Origin: Bog-756 sp963777665
GTDB lineage: Bacteria > Actinomycetota > Acidimicrobiia > Acidimicrobiales > RAAP-2
Assembly (NCBI GenBank): GCA_963777665.1
Contig: CAVZRJ010000018.1
Location: 1-64,000, forward strand
Reading direction: 5' to 3'
Length of the DNA stretch: 64,000 nt
Shown: in pieces, positions 62,761 to 64,000 of the stretch
How the letters are laid out: the number at the start of each line of letters is the position of its first letter
Numbering within the stretch: position 1 is the stretch's first letter
Made by a program: the position numbers and the translations under genes
The notes under the pieces: generated by a model
Told to the model about the DNA's origin: nothing
The model's input: only the letters and a program-made list of their open reading frames with translations
Database searches by the model: none

Positions 62761-64000
62761 ATGGACGACAGCACGACACTCGATCCGGAACCCAACATGC
62801 TCATCGACGGCAAGCTCGTCGAAGCATCGACTGGTGAGCGGTTCGACAACATCAACCCGGCGACCGAGGAGGTCATCGGCCAGGTCGCCGATGGCTCGGT
62901 CGCCGACATGCACCGGGCCATTACGGCTGCGCGGCGAGCCTTCGATGAGACCGACTGGTCGACCGACCGGGACTTCCGGAAGCACTGCCTCGAGCAGCTC
63001 CAGCAGGCCCTCGAGGCCGAGCGGGAGCAGCTTCGTGAGCAGCTCATCCTCGAGGTGGGCTGCCCGCGGATGCTCACCCAGGGACCGCAGCTCGACGCTC
63101 CGCTGGCCGACTCCCTCCGCTACCCGATCCGGCTCATCGACGAGTTCGAGTGGGAGACCTACCTGCCCGAAGCGACCGATTTCCGCGGGGGCACCAATAC
63201 CCGCCTGATCGTCAAGGAGCCGGCCGGGGTCGTCGGGGCCATCACCCCGTGGAACTTCCCGTTCGAGGTGACGCTGGCAAAGCTGGGCCAGGCACTGGCC
63301 ACCGGCAACACGGTCGTGCTCAAGCCCGCCCCCGACACGCCGTGGAACGCCACCTTCATCGGCCGGCTCGTGGCCGAGCACACCGACATCCCGGCCGGCG
63401 TGCTCAACGTCGTGACCTCCGCTGACCATCTCATCGGCGAGGAGCTCACGCTCTCGCCGGAGGTCGACCTCATCTCCTTCACCGGGTCCACCGCCGTGGG
63501 CAAACGGATCATGGCCAAGGGCGCGGACACCATGAAGCGCCTGTTCCTCGAACTGGGCGGCAAGTCCGCCACGATCGTGCTCGACGACGCCGACTTCGAC
63601 TCGGCGCTGATGATCGGCCTCGCGGTGTGCGCGCACGCCGGCCAGGGTTGCGCCATCCCGACGCGGATGCTGCTCCCCCGATCGCGCTACGACGAGGGCG
63701 TCGAACGGCTCACGGGCTACCTGGCCATGGTGCCCTACGGCGACCCCCAGCGCGAGGACGTGATCATGGGGCCGCTGATCTCCGCCAAGCAGCGCGACCG
63801 GGTCCTCGGGTACATCGACCGTGGCGTCGAGGAGGGAGCCACCCTCGCCGTCGGCGGTGGCCGTCCCAAGGACCAGCCCAAGGGCTTCTTCGTCGAGCCC
63901 ACGATGTTCACCGGCGTCGAGAGCGGGATGACGATCGCCCAGGAGGAGATCTTCGGTCCGGTCCTGGTGGTCATCCCCTTCGAGGACGACGACGATGCGG
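62761..64000 (+). CDS. Aldehyde dehydrogenase (partial, runs off window)
   Basis: 413 residues within the window with no stop. MDDSTTLDPEPNMLIDGKLV, EPAGVVGAITPWNFPFEVTL (NAD-binding), LKPAPDTPWNATFIGRLVAE, SFTGSTAVGKRIM (cofactor loop), LELGGKSATIVLDDAD with the general-base Glu, and GQGCAIPTRMLLP with the catalytic cysteine. Oxidises aldehyde to acid with NAD(P). Follows the P450 and SDR. A weak GGGAACGGTATTCTT site lies at 62686-62700 before the start. Confidence 0.93.
   Translation, partial: MDDSTTLDPEPNMLIDGKLVEASTGERFDNINPATEEVIGQVADGSVADMHRAITAARRAFDETDWSTDRDFRKHCLEQLQQALEAEREQLREQLILEVGCPRMLTQGPQLDAPLADSLRYPIRLIDEFEWETYLPEATDFRGGTNTRLIVKEPAGVVGAITPWNFPFEVTLAKLGQALATGNTVVLKPAPDTPWNATFIGRLVAEHTDIPAGVLNVVTSADHLIGEELTLSPEVDLISFTGSTAVGKRIMAKGADTMKRLFLELGGKSATIVLDDADFDSALMIGLAVCAHAGQGCAIPTRMLLPRSRYDEGVERLTGYLAMVPYGDPQREDVIMGPLISAKQRDRVLGYIDRGVEEGATLAVGGGRPKDQPKGFFVEPTMFTGVESGMTIAQEEIFGPVLVVIPFEDDDDA

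Overview
The window is GC-rich DNA with strong actinobacterial character: many GTG starts, 4-base ATGA/GTGA gene overlaps, and a dense set of acyl-CoA dehydrogenases, CaiB-type CoA-transferases, SDRs, cytochromes P450, Rieske oxygenases, F420/FMN luciferase-like oxidoreductases and TetR regulators. It is probably an uncultured or environmental actinobacterium (for example Acidimicrobiia or Mycobacteriales). The sequence alone does not settle the genus. Roughly three quarters is a catabolic region for a hydrophobic, probably cyclic or branched substrate (terpenoid- or steroid-like is an inference). The rest is two accessory stretches.

Layout. (1) 49-12166: first oxidative module. It has an amidohydrolase divergent from a Rieske oxygenase, an NAD-epimerase, a cyclase-family hydrolase, a Baeyer-Villiger monooxygenase divergent from a SnoaL/TauD pair, then an operon P450-SDR-TetR and a bicupin. 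Two divergent promoters carry the same 22-base palindromic site. The second copy precedes a 28-codon ORF that looks like the first and last few codons of a Rieske gene joined together. (2) 12340-20362: accessory stretch with a phosphotransferase, a Lys-rich small protein, an SDR, a decayed ISL3 transposase, a polytopic membrane protein, a broken yceI and a small unexplained minus-strand transcription unit. (3) 20580-27198: GntR-controlled operon of flavin monooxygenase, CoA-transferase, CitE-like lyase, DapB-like dehydrogenase, esterase and ABM protein. (4) 27234-35314: second oxidative module with amidohydrolase, SDR, KshB-like reductase, metal-dependent amidohydrolase, LLM oxidoreductase, a small conserved protein, a Rieske oxygenase and a CMD-family protein. 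(5) 35421-42100: second accessory stretch with a broken secreted protein, PadR plus membrane protein plus truncated ABC ATPase, a lipoprotein, and a parallel beta-helix surface protein. (6) 42310-64000: acyl-CoA catabolism with paired acyl-CoA dehydrogenases, enoyl-CoA hydratases, an APH kinase plus ACAD pair, two CoA ligases, a CoA-transferase, TetR regulators, a third amidohydrolase, a P450, an SDR and the start of an aldehyde dehydrogenase.

How it fits together (inference): P450, Rieske and BVMO steps hydroxylate or cleave the carbon skeleton. SDRs and the aldehyde dehydrogenase oxidise the alcohols and aldehydes. Amidohydrolase_2 and cyclase-family enzymes open rings or decarboxylate. CoA ligases and CoA-transferases activate the acids, and ACAD, hydratase and CitE-type enzymes complete beta-oxidation-like degradation. 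A motif GAGAA-N5-TTnTC recurs upstream of genes in modules 4 and 6 and suggests one shared regulator.

About ten catabolic genes are interrupted by one-base frameshifts with intact protein on both sides. This is more like draft-assembly indels than true gene loss, but only reads can decide. I saw no rRNA, no complete tRNA, no CRISPR array, no prophage and no recognisable defence system.
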